A stretch of DNA of 64,000 nt, from positions 248,001 to 312,000 of the forward strand of contig NZ_BDAV01000015.1 in the NCBI RefSeq assembly GCF_001612635.1, given 5' to 3'. Origin of the DNA: Nocardia africana NBRC 100379. GTDB lineage: Bacteria; Actinomycetota; Actinomycetes; Mycobacteriales; Mycobacteriaceae. The number at the start of each line of letters is the position of its first letter. Within the stretch, counting starts at the first letter, position 1. The position numbers and the translations under genes were made by a program. This document shows, piece after piece, positions 25,323 to 33,196 of this stretch. The notes under the pieces were generated by a model, which was not told the DNA's origin, searched no databases, and saw only the letters and a program-made list of their open reading frames with translations.

Positions 25323-26465
25323 TTACAGCGTCGTTCGCATGAGAATGACGTTGTACTGGCTGTGCACCGTGGTGAGGAAATACAACTCGCGGCCGGTCTG
25401 GTACGGGAAGATCGACGGGGCGTACGCGGTGGGCAACTCACGCGTATCGATCAGCACCTCCGGCTCACTCCACGGCCCCTCCGGGGAGGACGCCCGGCGC
25501 ATCACAACCGAATTCCACGGATCGGTGGTCAGCATGACGAACTGCCCGAGGTAGTCGTTCCACATCACCGACATCTCGCCGACGCCGCCGGTGATCGGGC
25601 GTGCGGCGTTCACATCGTTCTTGCGCCAGGCCCCGCCGTCCCAGTACTCGTATTCACCGAGATTCTGGATGTCGTTCTCCCGCACGCGCGCGACGTAGGC
25701 GAAGTGATTGCGGCCCGACGGCGTGCCGTATTCGTATACCCAGCCGCCGCTCTTCACGAAGGCGTTCATCTGGAAGTTGGCATTGCCGCCCTCGTTGGGC
25801 CGGCGGGTGAAATCGAGGTCGGCCCAGGTTTCCCCGTTGTCGGCCGAGGCGGCCAGACCGGAGTAGTTGGTGGTCCACTGGCCGACGTCGTCCCAGCTCT
25901 TCACCGACATCAGGCTCATGTACTGCACGCCGTTCACCGAGATTCCCGCGGTCGGGATGCGGCTGATCTCGATGAACGGAATCTTGGGGCTCGGAATCAG
26001 GTCCCGCGCCTGGCCGAACACGTCGCGCACGGCGCTGTCGAAATAGATGCCGCCCGAGGGATCCTGGGTGTGACTGCGCACCAGGATATTGCTGCGCCAC
26101 GCCCAGAAGCTGCCGGCCAGCAGATTCGGCAGCCCCAGCCCGGCGGTATCGCCGAAGGCGGTGAGCATCTCGCCGCGGCCGTTGTCCCACATGATTCCCA
26201 GGTCGGTGCCGAGGACGTTGTAGTTCTCGGTGGCGTTCGGGCTGGCCATTCCGGTGACCTGGAATATCGCTCGGGAACGCCCGGCCAGATTCGGTAATCC
26301 GGTGGTGCCGTTGAGAACCGGAATCGGATTGATGGCATTCGGGTTGGCGGCCGCCGGCGCGGTCATGGCCAGAAGCACGGCCGAGGCGCCCGCTATCGCG
26401 GACAGCAGGACGGATACGGTCTTGGACAAATGCAGCCCTTCCCGTTCTCGCCGATGCGCCCCCAT
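25323..26465 (-). CDS. Secreted DUF4185 protein (probable D-arabinan hydrolase), copy 2
   Basis: A clear paralogue of the gene at 15871. It shares NPIPxLNG, NVLGTDLGIMWD, GDTAGLG, WAWRSN, PTAGIS-NGVQYMSLMSV, YEYWDGGAW and the QYNVILMRTTL end. An export signal (SVLLSAIAGASAVLLAMTAPAAA) precedes NPNAINP. The frame can begin at 26465, but the TTG at 26429 (LSKTVSVLL) has a GGGAAGG close upstream and fits the signal better. Compared with copy 1 it has an extra segment (AVRDVFGQARDL) before the PSPKIP motif. As recalled, DUF4185 proteins are endo-D-arabinanases, so two copies hint at cell-wall arabinan turnover. Confidence 0.82.
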   Translation of the reverse strand: MGAHRREREGLHLSKTVSVLLSAIAGASAVLLAMTAPAAANPNAINPIPVLNGTTGLPNLAGRSRAIFQVTGMASPNATENYNVLGTDLGIMWDNGRGEMLTAFGDTAGLGLPNLLAGSFWAWRSNILVRSHTQDPSGGIYFDSAVRDVFGQARDLIPSPKIPFIEISRIPTAGISVNGVQYMSLMSVKSWDDVGQWTTNYSGLAASADNGETWADLDFTRRPNEGGNANFQMNAFVKSGGWVYEYGTPSGRNHFAYVARVRENDIQNLGEYEYWDGGAWRKNDVNAARPITGGVGEMSVMWNDYLGQFVMLTTDPWNSVVMRRASSPEGPWSEPEVLIDTRELPTAYAPSIFPYQTGRELYFLTTVHSQYNVILMRTTL

Positions 26466-26578
26466 TCACCGGCTTCGCTGGCAAAGTGTGAAAATGCTAA
26501 CAGCGAATCACCGGTGAATGGGTTTCCCGCTCGCGCTTTCGGGTAAGTCCCGGGTCGGCCGTGTCTGCTTTGTCGAAT

Positions 26579-27322
26579 CTACCGACGGCCGAGCGCTTGC
26601 CGTACCAGAAGTGGTATCTGCGTCGCCCGTTCGATTCCGAGGGTGCGGCGAGTCCCCGCGTGCCAGGTGCGCTCGAACAATTGTTTGGCGGCGGCGACGG
26701 CGGGTGCCGGGCGGGCCGCGATGCGATCGGCCAATTTCTCGGCATCGGCGCGCGGATCCTCGCTCACCTCGGTGATCAGTCCGATTCGGGCGGCATAGGC
26801 GGCGTCGACGGGATCGGCGGTCAGGGTCAGCAGGAGGGCCTTGTCCGCGCCGATCAGGCGCGACAGCGTGACCGCGCCCGACATATCCGGAACGAGGCCG
26901 TGCGCGACTTCCATCACGGCGAAATCGGAATCCGGTGTGGCGAAACGGAAATCGGCGGCCAGAGCCAATTGCAATCCGCCGCCGAAACAATGGCCGTGCA
27001 CCGCCGCGATCACCGGTTGCGGCAGCCGCCGCCACGCCCAGCAGGCTTCCTGAAAAGCGTTGGTGCCCAGCCACGGTAAGGGCAGGAAATTGCGCACGAT
27101 ACTCAGCGGGTCGCCGGTTGCCTTCGCGATATCGAGACCGCTGGAGAAACTGGGCCCGTTGCCGGCGAGGATCACGGCGCGAATCTCGTCGCGCTTTCCG
27201 ATCACCCGCGCCACACGGACGAGATCGTTCAACATCTCGATGGTGAGCCCGTTGTGTTTGTCGGGCCGGTCGAGTTCGACGTAGGCACGATCACCGTCGA
27301 AGGTCAGGGATACGTCGCTCAT
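26579..27322 (-). CDS. Enoyl-CoA hydratase/isomerase family protein (crotonase), copy 1
   Basis: A 247-residue crotonase-fold protein. Visible are RAYVELDRPDKHNGLTIEML, VILAGNGPSFSSGLDIAK (oxyanion hole), PQPVIAAVHGHCFGGGLQLALAADFRFATP, and DMSGAVTLSRLIG. At the usual catalytic Glu sites the sequence reads HGHCFGGGLQL and GLVPDMSG; the first common Glu is absent, so it may be an isomerase or hydrolase-type member. It lies just downstream of the hydrolase at 27358 on the same strand and is probably co-transcribed. Confidence 0.85.
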   Translation of the reverse strand: MSDVSLTFDGDRAYVELDRPDKHNGLTIEMLNDLVRVARVIGKRDEIRAVILAGNGPSFSSGLDIAKATGDPLSIVRNFLPLPWLGTNAFQEACWAWRRLPQPVIAAVHGHCFGGGLQLALAADFRFATPDSDFAVMEVAHGLVPDMSGAVTLSRLIGADKALLLTLTADPVDAAYAARIGLITEVSEDPRADAEKLADRIAARPAPAVAAAKQLFERTWHAGTRRTLGIERATQIPLLVRQALGRR

Positions 27323-27357
27323 CGCTCACTCCGTGCTGATCGGGTCGGCCCGCCCGG

Positions 27358-28143
27358 TTACCCGCCGGTAGGCACTTGCTCGAGGATTATCTTCGCGCAT
27401 CCGGCCGGGTCGTCGTAGAACGGGGTGTGGCCGCTGCCCGGCAGGGTGATGTGCCGGGCCTGGGGGAGCCATTGCCGGGCCCGCCGGCTCTGGGTCCGAT
27501 AGGTGAGCAGAATGTCGCGGTTGCCCCAGGCGATCGTGACCGGGATGCGGGCCAGGCGGCCACCGTCGCGCAGCCGCGCCTGATCGAAAGAGGCCAGAGC
27601 CGAACGGAATCCAGGGGCATGGAGGACGCCGTCCACGGTCTCGACCGCGGTTCGGCCGTCCAGCGCCCACGGCCGGCCGAACACGATGCTCAGGAAGGCG
27701 GTCCGCCCGGCCGGTGTGCCGAGGATGGCGGGCAGCTGCGCGCGCAGTCGCCGGCCCAGGGTGGCCGCACGGCCCAGCGCCTGCTGACACCAGATGCGCC
27801 CGGCATCGGACCAGAAGCCGATCGGTGAATACGCGGTCACCGAACTCGCCGCTCCGCGTGCGCCGAGGTTCAGCGCGATCAGACCGCCCATGGAGTTGCC
27901 GGCGAGGTGCGGTCGGTCCAGGCCCTGTTCGGTGAGGAACGCGTGCAGCGCGTCGGTGAGGGTGTCCACCGTGGTGTGCGGGAGCGGGTCCGACCCGCCG
28001 AATCCGGGAAGGTCGACCGCGATCACGTCGAAGTGGGCCGCCAGCGTGTCGATGACCGGTTCCCACACCTGCCAGCGACTGCCGACGCCGTGGATCAGGA
28101 CCAGCGGTTCACCGGTGCCGACCCGGTGATGGTTCAACATCAT
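27358..28143 (-). CDS. Alpha/beta-fold hydrolase
   Basis: Start taken at the ATG at 28143 (MMLNHHRVGTGEPL), which has GGGAG upstream; the frame stays open far beyond. The 261-residue product has LVLIHGVGSRWQVWEPV (oxyanion HG), VIAVDLPGFGGSDP, HLAGNSMGGLIALNLG (nucleophile elbow G-N-S-M-G), and PGSGHTPFYDDP with the catalytic His. It is typical of epoxide-hydrolase/haloperoxidase-like esterases. A promoter with an overlapping palindrome lies at 28190-28217. The crotonase at 27322 follows 35 bases after it. Confidence 0.85.
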   Translation of the reverse strand: MMLNHHRVGTGEPLVLIHGVGSRWQVWEPVIDTLAAHFDVIAVDLPGFGGSDPLPHTTVDTLTDALHAFLTEQGLDRPHLAGNSMGGLIALNLGARGAASSVTAYSPIGFWSDAGRIWCQQALGRAATLGRRLRAQLPAILGTPAGRTAFLSIVFGRPWALDGRTAVETVDGVLHAPGFRSALASFDQARLRDGGRLARIPVTIAWGNRDILLTYRTQSRRARQWLPQARHITLPGSGHTPFYDDPAGCAKIILEQVPTGG

Positions 28144-28189
28144 GACGAAACTCCCGCACCGAGACTCGGACGCGACCAGGAACGCAGAC

Positions 28190-28217
28190 ACCCTAGCAAT
28201 CATTGGCGTTACGCCAA
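28190..28217 (-). promoter_or_regulatory. Probable promoter and overlapping palindrome
   Basis: On the minus strand a -35-like TTGGCG (28217-28212) and a -10-like TAGGGT (28195-28190) are 16 bases apart. The -35 is inside a perfect 15-base palindrome, TTGGCGT-T-ACGCCAA (28203-28217), a candidate operator for the hydrolase/crotonase pair. Confidence 0.45.
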
Positions 28218-28393
28218 CAGATGTCGCCGCAATCGCGGCCGAGGGATCTGCGAGCGGCGCCTTTGTGAACGCTCCGTGTTCGCACCACTCGGACTGTTGT
28301 CCGGCCGCGTGATGCGGCAGTATCACCTCCGCGGTTCGTGTCCGGTTGCGCCGGAACGCGCCATAGCTGATACGCCTGAGAATTGAGGAACAG

Positions 28394-28726
28394 TTGAGGA
28401 TTTCGCTGATCGCCGCCGTCTGCATCGCCCTGCCGCTTCTGGGTGCGTGCGGTTCCGACAAGGGTTCGGAGCCGACCATCACCCAGGCCGACCTGTCGAA
28501 ATCCCTGCAGTCCAGCGGCCTCAAGGATGCGAAACTCGCCGATTGCGCCGCCAAACTCTATGTGGACGAAGGCATTTCGCAGGACGGCCTGCGTAAGATG
28601 ACCAAGCCCGGCAGCAATGCCCAGGTGGCCGACGGTTCGATGGGCGGCCTGAGCAAGGAGGACTCCGACAAGGCGCGTGCGGCGACCCAGAAGATCGCCA
28701 CCACCTGCGTCGCGTCGCCGCAGTAG
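28394..28726 (+). CDS. Small lipoprotein of unknown function
   Basis: A 110-residue product from a TTG with GAGGAA upstream. The signal peptide MRISLIAAVCIALPLLGAC has the lipobox LGAC and acylated Cys 19. The mature part is polar and helical (ITQADLSKSLQSSGLKDAKLADCAAKLYVDEG) with one pair of Cys residues that could form a disulfide. I do not recognise the family. It is transcribed away from the hydrolase at 27358. Confidence 0.75.
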   Translation: MRISLIAAVCIALPLLGACGSDKGSEPTITQADLSKSLQSSGLKDAKLADCAAKLYVDEGISQDGLRKMTKPGSNAQVADGSMGGLSKEDSDKARAATQKIATTCVASPQ

Positions 28727-28800
28727 GTCCTCGGCACGATCACCGAGCGCTCGACGAGTTCGCCGCGGCTACCGCGCCCGGACCGTTCTACCGTGGGGGT

Positions 28801-29580
28801 ATGGCTACAGCGGAGTACCAGCACCTGCTCGTCGAGCGCAACGGTGAAACCGTTCGCATCACCATGGATCGGCCGGACCGGCGCAATGCGCTCTCGGCCG
28901 ATCATCTGCGGGAGCTACTGTCCGCATTTCGCTGGGCGGGCGGCAGCGATGCGAGCGGGATCGTGCTGGCCGCGAACGGCCCCGTCTTCTCCGCCGGGCA
29001 CGATTTCGCCGATGTCGCCGCCCGCGACCTGCTCGGTGTGCGCGACCTGCTGACCCTGTGCACCGAGGTCATGTCGACCATCGAATCCGTGCCCCAGGTC
29101 GTTGTCGCGCGCGTTCACGGCCTGGCCACGGCCGCCGGATGCCAGCTGGTCGCCTCCTGCGACCTCGCGGTCGCCGCCGAATCGGCCGGTTTCGCTCTCC
29201 CGGGTGGCAAGGGCGGTTGGTTCTGCCACACTCCGGCCGTTCCCGTGGCTCGGGCCATCGGCCGCAAACGCCTGATGGAACTCGCCCTCACCGGCGATCC
29301 GATCGATGCCCGCACCGCCGCCGACTGGGGACTGGTCAACCGGGTCGTCCCCGACGCCGATCTCGACCAGGCGGTCGCCGAGCTGCTCACCAGGGCGACC
29401 CGGGGCAGCCGGGCGAGTAAGGCGCTGGGCAAGCGCACGCTGTACGCGCAGCTGGACCGTCCGGAGGACGACGCCTACACGATCGCGCTCGAAGTGATGG
29501 CCGCCGCGTCCCAGCTGCCGGGCGCACGCGAGGGTATGGATGCCTTTCTGGCCAAGCGCACGCCGATCTGGCCGGACTAG
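28801..29580 (+). CDS. Enoyl-CoA hydratase/isomerase family protein (crotonase), copy 2
   Basis: A 259-residue crotonase. Motifs seen: RITMDRPDRRNALSADHL, VLAANGPVFSAGHDFADVAAR (oxyanion hole), VVVARVHGLATAAGCQLVASCDLAVAAESAGFALPG and LTGDPIDARTAADWGLVNRVVPD. The Glu residues of classic hydratases are not evident in the A-A-G-C-Q-L region. It probably belongs to a beta-oxidation side branch. It is followed by a hairpin shared with the convergent HesB-like gene. Confidence 0.85.
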   Translation: MATAEYQHLLVERNGETVRITMDRPDRRNALSADHLRELLSAFRWAGGSDASGIVLAANGPVFSAGHDFADVAARDLLGVRDLLTLCTEVMSTIESVPQVVVARVHGLATAAGCQLVASCDLAVAAESAGFALPGGKGGWFCHTPAVPVARAIGRKRLMELALTGDPIDARTAADWGLVNRVVPDADLDQAVAELLTRATRGSRASKALGKRTLYAQLDRPEDDAYTIALEVMAAASQLPGAREGMDAFLAKRTPIWPD

Positions 29581-29599
29581 GCCGGGCAGTCGGCGGGGG

Positions 29600-29632
29600 C
29601 GCCGATTCGGCTCCGACGAGGCCGAATCGGCG
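29600..29632. terminator. Bidirectional terminator hairpin
   Basis: A perfect 12-base stem (CGCCGATTCGGC and its complement) with a 9-base loop, between the convergent crotonase and HesB-like genes. Confidence 0.8.
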
Positions 29633-29637
29633 TCGGT

Positions 29638-29937
29638 CTAACGACCCGCGGTATTCGGGTCCTGCTGGGCGAGCACGAAGGTGCCCTGCCCGTCCGGGCC
29701 CAGCCCGGTGTCGAGAATCTTGTCGTCCAGGAAGTCGACGACCTGCTCGTCGAGGAAGACGCGCGGGCCTTCCGCGTTGAGCACCTGATCCTGCTCCGAC
29801 GGCCCCGCGGCTACAGCGAGCTGCAGGGTCTCGGCGCCGTCGTTCGAGGAGATGCGCAATCCCGCATCGTCGGGCATCCCGTCCGCGGAGGTGATGGTGC
29901 GAACGGCCTCGATGGCAGTGGGCGTGAGCATGAGCAT
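29638..29937 (-). CDS. HesB/IscA-like protein without cysteines
   Basis: A 99-residue protein beginning MLMLTPTAIEAVRTITSADG with GLRISSNDGAETLQL and VFLDEQVVDFLDDKILDTG, the HesB/IscA fold order. Real A-type Fe-S carriers have three conserved Cys; this one has none, so it cannot hold an Fe-S cluster in that way. Related Cys-free proteins are common in actinobacteria and have no known role. The 350 bases between it and the tRNA (29938-30287) contain no recognisable gene. Confidence 0.72.
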   Translation of the reverse strand: MLMLTPTAIEAVRTITSADGMPDDAGLRISSNDGAETLQLAVAAGPSEQDQVLNAEGPRVFLDEQVVDFLDDKILDTGLGPDGQGTFVLAQQDPNTAGR

Positions 29938-30287
29938 CTGTCCGGTTTCCTTCCGCCGTCGTCACAAAGTCACGGTCGGTGCGATCACATGCCGTGGACC
30001 GGCCCTTCGACCCGGCCCTCGGACGTCCACGGCACCCGGCACCTACGGAGGGGTAGCCACGATCCGGCTCGCCTAACCTTTCCGCCGGAATCGACCCGGT
30101 ACGCGGGTTCGGTCGTCTCCGGTCCACGCGGTAGGTGGCAACCTGTGCGTCCACCGCCGCGGTGCGGTGGATCGAGTGATGTTCGGCATCGACCGATGCG
30201 CCCGTCGACCAAGACCCGGACTTCGGCCGCCGATTGCTCAACGGCGAATGCTTCTGCGGGACAGGGAATTTCGCGGGGGAGAAAGAG

Positions 30288-30358
30288 AGCCGGTGACGGG
30301 AATCGAACCCGCACTCTCAGCTTGGGAAGCTGATGTTCTACCACTAAACTACACCGGC
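30288..30358 (-). tRNA. tRNA-Gly (anticodon CCC)
   Basis: Reading the minus strand, a 71-base cloverleaf runs from GCCGGTG to CACCGGC plus discriminator T. The D stem/loop begins TAGTTTAGTGGTAGA and the anticodon arm is TCAGC-TTCCCAA-GCTGA, with anticodon CCC at 30324-30326. The T arm is GCGGG-TTCGATT-CCCGT. CCA is not encoded. It is the last core gene before the accessory region to the right. Confidence 0.95.
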
Positions 30359-30818
30359 CGGTGCGTGAGGCACTGCAGAGAAGATAGCAGAGGCCGTCCC
30401 CGAGGGCGCAACTTCCCACCTAGAACGAGCCTGACCAGTGTGGACCGGTCGTCGGAAATCCCAGCGGCGAGTTGTGCCACGCTCACTGCGTCGGTCGTGT
30501 TCGGCGGCGTTCGGCGGCGTTGGGTCGCTCTTGATCGGTTCGAGTTCCCCGAAATCTCCCCACTGCTAGCGGGTTTCAGCCCTCGACGTGGGACGTCTTG
30601 GAGTGGGCGGTGGAGCGTTGAAAAAAAGATCACACTCTGCGGATCGTCACCGGGAAGCCTGTGCCGAATCGGCTAGCGAATATCTAGCAACTCGCCTGAC
30701 CAGGCGAAACGCCAGATGGTGGCGAATAGCCTTGTTGCCGTGTCGGTGTATTGCGTGTTGACTGCCGTGCAGTTCCCCGCAGGCGCCCGTCTGTTTGCGA
30801 GTGACAAGCAAATAAGAA
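30359..30818. other. Gene-free junction region
   Basis: Between the tRNA and the first element gene I see no convincing coding sequence. Small inverted repeats such as CGCCT-GACC-AGGCG (about 30693) occur here. This is the likely place of the chromosome/element junction. Confidence 0.5.
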
Positions 30819-30852
30819 GCCCCTCATCGGACTTGGACAACCGATGAGGGGC
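30819..30852 (+). terminator. Hairpin upstream of the DUF2637-like gene (terminator or attenuator)
   Basis: A perfect 12-base stem (GCCCCTCATCGG and its complement) with a 10-base loop, ending 30 bases before the ATG at 30883. A terminator of upstream transcription or a leader attenuator are both possible. Confidence 0.55.
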
Positions 30853-30882
30853 GAATTACCAGGAAGAAGGGACCTTCCCGGA

Positions 30883-31452
30883 ATGAGTGATGATACTCCC
30901 GTAGTGCCCAGAACGACACACTCGCTGCGCGATAGGATCGCCGGCTACCGGCCCACGCCGTTGCAGGCCTCCGTAGCAGTTACCTTGTTCGTCTCGTGGA
31001 AGTCGTTTCAGCTGTCCTTCTCTGCGCTCGTTGGGCTGGCTGTCAGAAATCACGTCGAGCCCGACTTGGCGTCGAATGTACCGTTGGCCCTAGAAGGGTT
31101 GACCATTGGTGCGGTAATTGCGACTACCCAGTTCAGAATGAAGTCACTCGCATGGTGGTACGCGTCGACTCTCATCCTGCTCATGTCGCTTACCTCAGTA
31201 GCTGGGAATGTAGAGTTCGCACGCGAGAATGGCGGTGGCTCAGTGGCTTGTGTAATTCATGGTGGCATGCCACTCGTGCTGTTGTTTTCTGTTCACCTAA
31301 CTCTTTTGCTCTGGGAGAAGGCTCGGACGGCAGTTGTGGCGCCGAGTAGGGACTGGGCTCACGTCTCCATGGCGCCATCAACGGCCAGCTTCGGCTCTAT
31401 TGATGTCGACGAGGCGCTCCGTCCGGAGTTCGGTGCGGCAAGTCCGGCTTGA
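30883..31452 (+). CDS. DUF2637-like multi-spanning membrane protein
   Basis: Start chosen at the ATG at 30883 (MSDDTPVVPR), with GAAGAAGGGA upstream, in preference to an ATG inside the hairpin. The 189-residue product has about four helices (SVAVTLFVSWKSFQLSFSALVGLAV, VPLALEGLTIGAVIATTQF, LAWWYASTLILLMSLTSVAGNV, GGMPLVLLFSVHLTLLLW). The phrase SLTSVAGNVEFA, the charged N-terminus and the HL-LLLWE end match DUF2637 proteins carried on actinobacterial conjugative elements, which are related to plasmid-spread proteins. It points right, toward the element. Confidence 0.65.
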   Translation: MSDDTPVVPRTTHSLRDRIAGYRPTPLQASVAVTLFVSWKSFQLSFSALVGLAVRNHVEPDLASNVPLALEGLTIGAVIATTQFRMKSLAWWYASTLILLMSLTSVAGNVEFARENGGGSVACVIHGGMPLVLLFSVHLTLLLWEKARTAVVAPSRDWAHVSMAPSTASFGSIDVDEALRPEFGAASPA

Positions 31453-31674
31453 ATTCGCCCGGCCGGTTTCGCGTCGTTCACGATGGAGGCCTCCCGTTCA
31501 AAAAAGGCTTCTCGTTGTCTGGGAATGGGCGCAACTCGCATGCATGTCGCGACCCGCTCGACCACAGATTCCGGTGTGCTTGGCCGGGGACCACCAGTCT
31601 GCCCCAGATGGTTCCTCGATGAGGCCCAATGTCGGCGCGGAACAGGTCAATCGTTGAAGTGTTGGGCAGGCCTA

Positions 31675-32067
31675 TCAGATGGAAGAACGATCCGAGCGTG
31701 GATTGCATGTTGCGGACGGCGATTCGGCAACGTCTGTCAGTCGGCTACGCCTTCCCGTCGGACGTGGCGGTTGGAGCTCCCGCCTGGTACGTAGTGCTCG
31801 GCCTGGTGTTCGTTGACTCCTACCATTGCTAGCCTGCGGAAGCGTGCTGCGTTCCGGCGTCGCCGTAATTGGCGGCACGGTTATCTGCCGGATAATCTCG
31901 TTAACATTTTCGGCTGAGAACCTCAGTTTCCGGCCACACCTCAAGTGTGGAATACGCCTATGCCGAGCCGCCTCCTCAAGCCAGTTTTTAGAGATTCGCA
32001 GCGCTGTTGCGACCTCGTTTGGTTCGTAGAGTTGTGGTAGCGGGGTGCCCGAAGGAATACCGCTCAT
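31675..32067 (-). CDS. Excisionase-like helix-turn-helix protein (Xis)
   Basis: A 130-residue protein. The first 65 residues contain YEPNEVATALRISKNWLEEAARHRRIPHLRCGRKLRFSAENVNEII, a MerR-type winged helix (HTH_17) typical of excisionases that direct site-specific excision. A long Arg/Ser/Pro-rich tail follows. Its ATG overlaps the stop of the upstream gene by 4 bases (ATGA), so the two are coupled. The expected integrase downstream of xis on the same strand is absent. Confidence 0.7.
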   Translation of the reverse strand: MSGIPSGTPLPQLYEPNEVATALRISKNWLEEAARHRRIPHLRCGRKLRFSAENVNEIIRQITVPPITATPERSTLPQASNGRSQRTPGRALRTRRELQPPRPTGRRSRLTDVAESPSATCNPRSDRSSI

Positions 32068-32474
32068 CGCTCATCGCTCCGGAAGCATTGGCTGCGCCGT
32101 TTCACCGAGGACGAGCGTGAAATTCGCTTAGCGGGCTGACCGGGGATATGCTTTTTGATCGCAAAGTTGCATAGGTTGTCCGCAATTCTGTGGAGGGGCA
32201 CGGTTATCTCGTACGAACGTTGATTGGAGCGGTCGGTCATGACGACGCTGACGGTTCGGTCGCGCGACACGTGGGGCTCGCCGGCTAAGCGCCGAGTCAT
32301 ATTGCCTCGCTCTTCCAGCTCTTCGCGGATGGCCAGGGCGGCGGCGGCAAGCAGTTCGCGATGCTGTCTATCTCTGTGAGCCACGCTGACTCGAGTGAGG
32401 TCTGGCGTTAGGGTTATCTTGGTATAGCCGGAAATCAGCTCGAACCGTGGTTTCGCCTTGGTGGTCCCTGCCAT
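32064..32474 (-). CDS. Hypothetical protein, first gene of the xis operon
   Basis: A 136-residue soluble protein of unknown function with GGGGAG upstream of its ATG. It contains ISGYTKITLTPDLTRVSVAHRDRQHRELLAAAALAIREELEERG and ends with a Lys/Arg-rich tail, suggesting nucleic-acid contact. Coupled by ATGA to the excisionase-like gene, it is probably co-regulated from the AT-rich promoter at 32600. Confidence 0.6.
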   Translation of the reverse strand: MAGTTKAKPRFELISGYTKITLTPDLTRVSVAHRDRQHRELLAAAALAIREELEERGNMTRRLAGEPHVSRDRTVSVVMTDRSNQRSYEITVPLHRIADNLCNFAIKKHIPGQPAKRISRSSSVKRRSQCFRSDER

Positions 32475-32607
32475 TGTTCACTCTCCCCTTCGGCCGTCTT
32501 GTTGACATTGCTGTCATGGTCCTGCGTAGCCGACGGTGAGGTTCAGTAGCTGTTGGACGGCGGTGATGACGGAAGTCGGCCACTACGTCCGATCGTAGTG
32601 AGCGAAT

Positions 32608-32637
32608 GTTTATGCGTCTACATAAACGTACATAAAC
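32608..32637. promoter_or_regulatory. AT-rich inverted repeat, candidate XRE/ImmR operator before the xis operon
   Basis: GTTTATG (32608) and CATAAAC (32621) form an inverted repeat with 6-base spacing, followed by another CATAAAC at 32631. The same heptamer elements occur at 44866-44926 in front of the XRE operon. I infer binding by one of the element's XRE regulators. Confidence 0.5.
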
Positions 32638-32640
32638 AAT

Positions 32641-33196
32641 TTTACTCGCCGTCTGTTTGGACGGCCCGATCCATGCTGGTCCTTTCTTGCTCGTGGAATG
32701 CAGCCTTGGGCACCAGCACACTGCAGCAACGGTCTTGTCCTGTCAGAGACGGCGCGCAAGCGCGGCGGACTTTCGCGATGATCGTCGCTTCGCCTACGGA
32801 TTACCCGGGGCAGGGCGTATGGATCCCGTTCGAGGCTGGAGCTCTCGTGCGTGGGCGCCAGCTCGATTTCTGCGCTGACCGATCGGGCTCAGGAGTGCCG
32901 GTCTGGTCAGGGTCGATTCCGCGCGACGGACGCGGTGTGATTGTGCCGATCTTTCCGCAGCGGGCGCTGTCCTGTCGCAGGCTGCCCTTTTGACACATCA
33001 CCGTCGACGCGAGAGCGGAAGGGCCGCAAGCAGCTCGGAGTGTAAGCAAGATCCATTTGGACTGTCGGATCGCCCGATGCCACCGGGGAAAGAGGCCCCG
33101 GTGGCACCTTGAACTTGAAGTGTCGCTGACGCGGGGATGCAGGTCATATGCCAGCGTCGTCGCCGTCTGTCATCAGCTTGTGCTCACGTCGTGAGA
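32641..33196. other. Region without recognisable genes
   Basis: An open frame at 32553-32993 (+) has no family features and an unusual composition. Apart from the terminator at 33079-33105 I see nothing functional; it may be decayed sequence. Confidence 0.45.
33079..33105 (-). terminator. Terminator hairpin
   Basis: A perfect 10-base stem (GCCACCGGGG and its complement) with a 7-base loop. It is about 90 bases beyond the phenolic-acid-decarboxylase-like gene on the minus strand. Confidence 0.65.

Noticed and set aside
30270-30340. Peptide-like reading GDGNRTRTLSLGS on the plus strand
   Set aside because: This is the complement of the tRNA-Gly gene, a well-known annotation artefact.
30288-30358. 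A direct repeat of the tRNA 3' end as att site
   Set aside because: I did not find a second copy in the window; it may lie beyond the right edge.
32553-32993. A 146-residue open frame on the plus strand
   Set aside because: No family features, no good ribosome binding site, and it covers the AT-rich operator region; considered decayed or non-coding.
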